Below, in pieces: positions 5,281 through 7,800 of a DNA stretch of 7,800 nt. The notes below the pieces were generated by a model that saw only the letters and a list, made by a program, of their open reading frames with translations, did not search any database and was not told where the DNA came from. Both the position numbers and the translations under genes were made by a program. The stretch covers positions 1 to 7,800 of the forward strand of contig CALJXB010000349.1 in NCBI GenBank assembly GCA_937974415.1, in the 5' to 3' direction. How positions within the stretch are numbered: position 1 is the stretch's first letter; every line of letters starts with the position of its first letter. Source of the DNA: an uncultured Kiloniellales bacterium. GTDB taxonomy: Bacteria > Pseudomonadota > Alphaproteobacteria > Kiloniellales > JAKSDN01.

Positions 5281-5841
5281 ATGGTAGGGAAGCGTTGGCT
5301 GGCCGGCCTTTTCTGTGCCGGCATTCTGTTGAGCGGTCCGGCGGCGGCCGATGCCTTGAGCGATGCCGGCACCGGGTTCGACGCCATGGAGCGGGGCAAC
5401 TACAAGCTGGCGGTGCGCTATTACACGCGCGCGCTGTGGTCCGGCGAGCTGAACGACGGCGAGGCGGCGGCGGTCTATTTCGGCCGCGCCTTCGCCTACA
5501 TAAAGCTGCAAGAATACCAAAAGGCGGAAGAGGATTACGACGAGCTCATCGAGCTCAAGCCCGACGATCCTTCGGCCTACTACAACCGCGCCGTCACCCA
5601 TGCCGCCGACGGGGACCTGAAGGCCGCCTTGGCCGACTACACCAGCGCGATCTGGTACGGTTACGACGACAGCTACAAGGCCTTCTTCAACCGCGGCACC
5701 ATCTACGAAAGCCAGGGCGACCTCGAGGCCGCCGTGGCCGACTTCAAGGAGGCCCAAAAGCTGGCGCCCGACGAGCCCCGGATCCTGGAGAAGCTGGAGG
5801 CCCTCGACGGCCAATCGAAATCCGCGGCGGGTTCCGAATAA
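5281..5841 (+). CDS. Secreted tetratricopeptide-repeat (TPR) protein
   Basis: A 186-aa protein with a signal peptide and about four TPR units. The signal peptide has KR at 4-5, a hydrophobic core (about 6-18) and AAA before D24, fitting signal peptidase I cleavage; the cysteine at 12 is not in a lipobox. The repeats run at about 27-54, 64-97, 98-131 and 132-165, with the usual small and aromatic positions (YFGRAFAY, YYNRAVTH, FFNRGTIY) and LxPDxP-type ends (LKPDDP, LAPDEP). The start is firm: GGAGG (5271-5275) lies 5 nt upstream. TPR arrays bind proteins, so a periplasmic scaffold or assembly role is likely, but the partner cannot be named. It is monocistronic, converging with the crotonase gene over a 26-nt gap that contains no clear terminator. 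Confidence 0.9.
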   Translation: MVGKRWLAGLFCAGILLSGPAAADALSDAGTGFDAMERGNYKLAVRYYTRALWSGELNDGEAAAVYFGRAFAYIKLQEYQKAEEDYDELIELKPDDPSAYYNRAVTHAADGDLKAALADYTSAIWYGYDDSYKAFFNRGTIYESQGDLEAAVADFKEAQKLAPDEPRILEKLEALDGQSKSAAGSE

Positions 5842-5867
5842 CTCCGGCGAAGCTTCAGCGACCCTTC

Positions 5868-6686
5868 CTAGCGGCCTTTCCACTGGGGCTCGCGCTTTTC
5901 CGCGAAGGCCCGCATGCCTTCCATGGCATCTTCGGACCCCGGCAGCCGGTCGTAGCTGGCAAGGCCGGTCGGCGTGCCCCACTTGACCGTTTCCATGGCC
6001 TCGCGGATCGGCATGCTCTCGATGTGGAGCAGCACCTCCTTGAGGGCCTGGAGGGCGAGCGGCGCGCCGGCGGCGATGTCCTCGGCCAGGGCGCGCGCGG
6101 CTGCCATGAGCTGCGCGCCCGGCATCACATCGTGGGCGAGGCCCCAGCGCGCCGCCTCCTCGGCCGCCATGCGGCGGCCGGTCAGCATGAATTCGACAGC
6201 GACGTTGTAGGGGATGCGCCGCGGCAGGCGCTGGATGGCGCCGGCGTCGGCCAAGATGCCGCGCTGCATCTCCGGCAGGGCGAAGAAGGCGTGATCGGCC
6301 ATGAGCACCACGTCGCAGGCCAGCACGATCTCCAGGCCGCCGCCCACGGCGGCGCCGTTGACCGCGGCGATGACCGGCTTGGTGAGGCCCCAGAACTCGG
6401 TGATGCCGGCGAAGCCGCCCGGCCCGAAGCCGCGCTCCGGATCGTTGTCGCGCTCGCTGTCGAAGCCCTCGGCGGCGACCTCCTTCAAGTCCCAGCCGGC
6501 CGAGAAGATGCGCTCGCCGGCGCCGCTGAGGATCGCGACGCTCAGATCCGGGCTGTCCTGGAACGCGCGCAGCTGGGCATAGATGGCCCGGCTGAGGGCA
6601 TGGTTGATGGCGTTGGCCGGCGGCCGGTTTAGGGTGATCTCGAGCACCCGCCCATGGCGCTCGGCGAGGACGATCTCCTCCGACAT
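5868..6686 (-). CDS. Enoyl-CoA hydratase/isomerase family protein, CaiD (carnitinyl-CoA dehydratase)-like
   Basis: A 272-aa crotonase-fold enzyme acting on an acyl-CoA in the cytoplasm. The oxyanion-hole segments are FSAGWDLK (61-68) and GAAVGGGLE (111-119). Both glutamates used by hydratases are present: E119 in GGGLE and E139 in FALPE. The FSAGWDLK, FGPGGFAG, KPVIAAVNG, LTGRRM, SEDAMEG and FAEKR..WKGR blocks resemble E. coli CaiD as I recall it, including the C-terminal WKGR. It is about 11 residues longer, with an acidic/charged insert near 74-86 before GFGPGG. The start at 6686 has AGGGAGGGGA (6700-6691) four bases upstream. No caiA, caiB, caiC or carnitine transporter gene is visible here, so true carnitine metabolism is not supported; beta-oxidation or another acyl-CoA hydration is equally possible. 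It appears to be transcribed alone. Confidence 0.93.
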   Translation of the reverse strand: MSEEIVLAERHGRVLEITLNRPPANAINHALSRAIYAQLRAFQDSPDLSVAILSGAGERIFSAGWDLKEVAAEGFDSERDNDPERGFGPGGFAGITEFWGLTKPVIAAVNGAAVGGGLEIVLACDVVLMADHAFFALPEMQRGILADAGAIQRLPRRIPYNVAVEFMLTGRRMAAEEAARWGLAHDVMPGAQLMAAARALAEDIAAGAPLALQALKEVLLHIESMPIREAMETVKWGTPTGLASYDRLPGSEDAMEGMRAFAEKREPQWKGR

Positions 6687-6745
6687 AGTCTCCCCTCCCT
6701 AGAGCGACGACGAGCAACAGAAGCGGTATGACAGCGGCGCGGCGG

Positions 6746-6761
6746 CGCCCTGGCAAGGGCG
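6746..6761. promoter_or_regulatory. Small hairpin upstream of the crotonase gene
   Basis: CGCCCT (6746-6751) and AGGGCG (6756-6761) form a perfect 6-bp stem with a 4-nt loop, about 60 nt upstream of the crotonase ATG. It lies in the 234-bp divergent gap (6687-6920), where I found no convincing promoter; TATAAC (6825-6830) and TTGATC (6833-6838) are present but not properly paired. Function unknown; chance is possible. Confidence 0.25.
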
Positions 6762-6920
6762 ATGTCCCGCGATGCTTCCGGTGCTTGCTGCTGGAGCCTG
6801 TAGATACCGGGCCCCGAATCGCCGTATAACGCTTGATCGCTGCAGTACCTTCGGCGGCACTACGGGCGCGCAGTGCCCCGGCTGCCGAGGCTTTTCGAGG
6901 CTTCGCGAGACCACGGTTCG

Positions 6921-7355
6921 ATGACGACGCTCGTTCCTGTTTTCAGGCCAATGCCGGTCCTGGCGGCGCTGCTTTTAATTGCCGGTTGCGCCGCGCCGGA
7001 GCCGGTGCTCTATCCCAACGATCATCTGGCCTACGTCGGCCGTGACGCGGCGGAAGAGGACATCGACGACTGCCAGGACATGGCCGAATCGGCCGGTGCC
7101 AACAAAGGCGAGGGCTCGGGCGAGCAGGCGGCGGGCGGGGCGGTGGTCGGCGGCGCCGTCGGCGGAGCGGCGGGCGCGGCCGGCGGGGCCGTGGTCGGCT
7201 CCGCTGGGCGAGGGGCGGCCGTCGGTGCGGCCGCAGGTGCCGCGGGCGGCCTCGTGCGAGGCCTCTTCAAGGGGCCCAAGCCGAGCTCGGCCTACCGCAA
7301 TTTCGTCAACCGCTGCCTCTACGACCGCGGATACGAAGTGGTCGGCTGGGATTGA
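6921..7355 (+). CDS. Glycine-zipper outer-membrane lipoprotein
   Basis: A 144-aa lipoprotein. The N-terminus carries a hydrophobic core (12-21) and lipobox IAGC (20-23), so C23 should be lipidated; Ala follows it, which favours sorting to the outer membrane. Residues about 72-115 are almost only Gly, Ala and Val, with repeated GxxxG spacing (AVVGGAVGGAAG and similar), a glycine zipper able to insert in or pack against membranes. The C-terminus SAYRNFVNRCLYDRGYEVVGWD-like block (123-144) is non-repetitive and looks conserved in type; C51 and C132 could form a disulfide. Start choice is uncertain: GTG 6873 and ATG 6951 are also in frame and none has a strong ribosome site; ATG 6921 or 6951 gives a proper signal peptide. 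It stands alone, converging with the LysE gene over 21 nt. Function unknown; an envelope-structure role is the usual guess. Confidence 0.85.
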   Translation: MTTLVPVFRPMPVLAALLLIAGCAAPEPVLYPNDHLAYVGRDAAEEDIDDCQDMAESAGANKGEGSGEQAAGGAVVGGAVGGAAGAAGGAVVGSAGRGAAVGAAAGAAGGLVRGLFKGPKPSSAYRNFVNRCLYDRGYEVVGWD

Positions 7356-7376
7356 GTTCAGAAAGTTATTCCGAAG

Positions 7377-7800
7377 CTAAACCCGCCGCGCCAGGGACAA
7401 GCCCAGGCCGGCGCCCACCAGTAAGCCGCCGGTCAGCCGGTTGCGCAGGCGGATCCGCCCGGGCGTGCGAAACAGGCGCCCGGCGCGGCCCGCCAGGACC
7501 GCCCAGAAGGCGGTGAAGACGTAGGTGATCACCAGGAATGTGACGGCCAAAAGCGGCAGCTGCACGGAAAGCGCCGTCGCCGGGTCGATGAACTGGGGGA
7601 CGAAGGCGGCGAAGAAGATCAGCGTCTTGGGGTTGGCGGTGGTCACCGCGAGGCTCTGCAGGAAGAGGGCGCGGCCGCGCGTCTGGCCGGCCTCGGCCGG
7701 CACCGCCTCCGGCTCGGCGCGCCACTGCTGCACCCCCAGATAGACCAGGTAGGCGACGCCGGCCCAGCGCAGCCATTCGAACCAGTCCGCCATGAGCAGC
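7377..7800 (-). CDS. LysE/RhtB-family amino-acid exporter (5' end beyond window)
   Basis: The C-terminal 140 or so codons of an inner-membrane exporter of the LysE/RhtB family (usual length about 205 aa); the first 60-70 residues lie past position 7800. An ATG at 7793 is internal: the frame continues upstream and the residues around it (RWAGVAYLVYLG) match the family's third hydrophobic segment. The hallmark ANPKTLIFFAAFVPQF appears in the middle, followed by a long hydrophobic helix (PLLAVTFLVITYVFTAFWAVLAG) and a final segment (LTGGLLVGAGLGLSLA) before the stop at 7377. Family members export amino acids such as lysine, threonine or homoserine lactones, by exchange with protons; the substrate is not readable from this fragment. 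It ends 21 nt from the lipoprotein stop, with no visible terminator hairpin between the two. Confidence 0.92.
   Translation of the reverse strand, partial: LLMADWFEWLRWAGVAYLVYLGVQQWRAEPEAVPAEAGQTRGRALFLQSLAVTTANPKTLIFFAAFVPQFIDPATALSVQLPLLAVTFLVITYVFTAFWAVLAGRAGRLFRTPGRIRLRNRLTGGLLVGAGLGLSLARRV

Noticed and set aside
5238..6756. Long frames over the TPR and crotonase genes (plus 5238-6632 and minus 5251-6756)
   Set aside because: Each spans two convergent genes in a shadow frame and gives Arg/Gly/His-rich sequence without family features; the TPR and crotonase frames have strong ribosome sites and clear motifs.
1..7800. A new defence, mobile or biosynthetic system
   Set aside because: All eight coding regions belong to well-known housekeeping or transport families; no integrase, transposase, nuclease, reverse transcriptase, toxin pair or repeat-spacer array was seen.

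Overview
The window reads as an ordinary stretch of high-GC chromosome from an alphaproteobacterium (inference). Reasons are GC-rich codon use throughout, strong GGAGG-type ribosome sites on several genes, and a gene mix common in Rhodospirillales-like genomes: a PadR-controlled RND pump, stand-alone CBS-pair proteins, a CaiD-like crotonase, a glycine-zipper lipoprotein and a LysE exporter. I see no rRNA, tRNA, CRISPR array, insertion sequence or phage gene.

Positions 1-3394 (minus strand) hold an efflux operon transcribed padR -> periplasmic adaptor -> RND permease. The permease runs off the left edge. The promoter region just upstream of padR (about 3430-3471) is AT-rich and carries several dyads overlapping a plausible promoter, which fits autorepression of the operon. 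The adaptor and permease should form the periplasmic and inner-membrane parts of a tripartite pump. No outer-membrane channel gene is visible here.

Positions 3395-3977 form a 583-base non-coding stretch between padR and the first CBS gene, with several small hairpins. Positions 3978-4993 hold two convergent, clearly paralogous CBS-domain (Bateman module) genes, with a perfect 7-bp hairpin between them. Positions 4994-5280 are a divergent regulatory region with three tandem 11-bp repeats on the CBS side and a regularly spaced TTAA/AGGATTA array on the other side.

Positions 5281-7800 hold a secreted TPR protein (plus), a convergent CaiD-like enoyl-CoA hydratase/isomerase (minus), a glycine-zipper lipoprotein (plus), and the C-terminal part of a LysE/RhtB exporter (minus) that runs off the right edge.

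No gene here makes a convincing new system. The most unusual signals are small-scale: a 14-bp tandem repeat that places three ATGs in three frames at the permease start, creating two ATGA-linked mini-ORFs; the 11-bp, one-helical-turn repeats before the second CBS gene; and the inverted pair of CBS paralogs.
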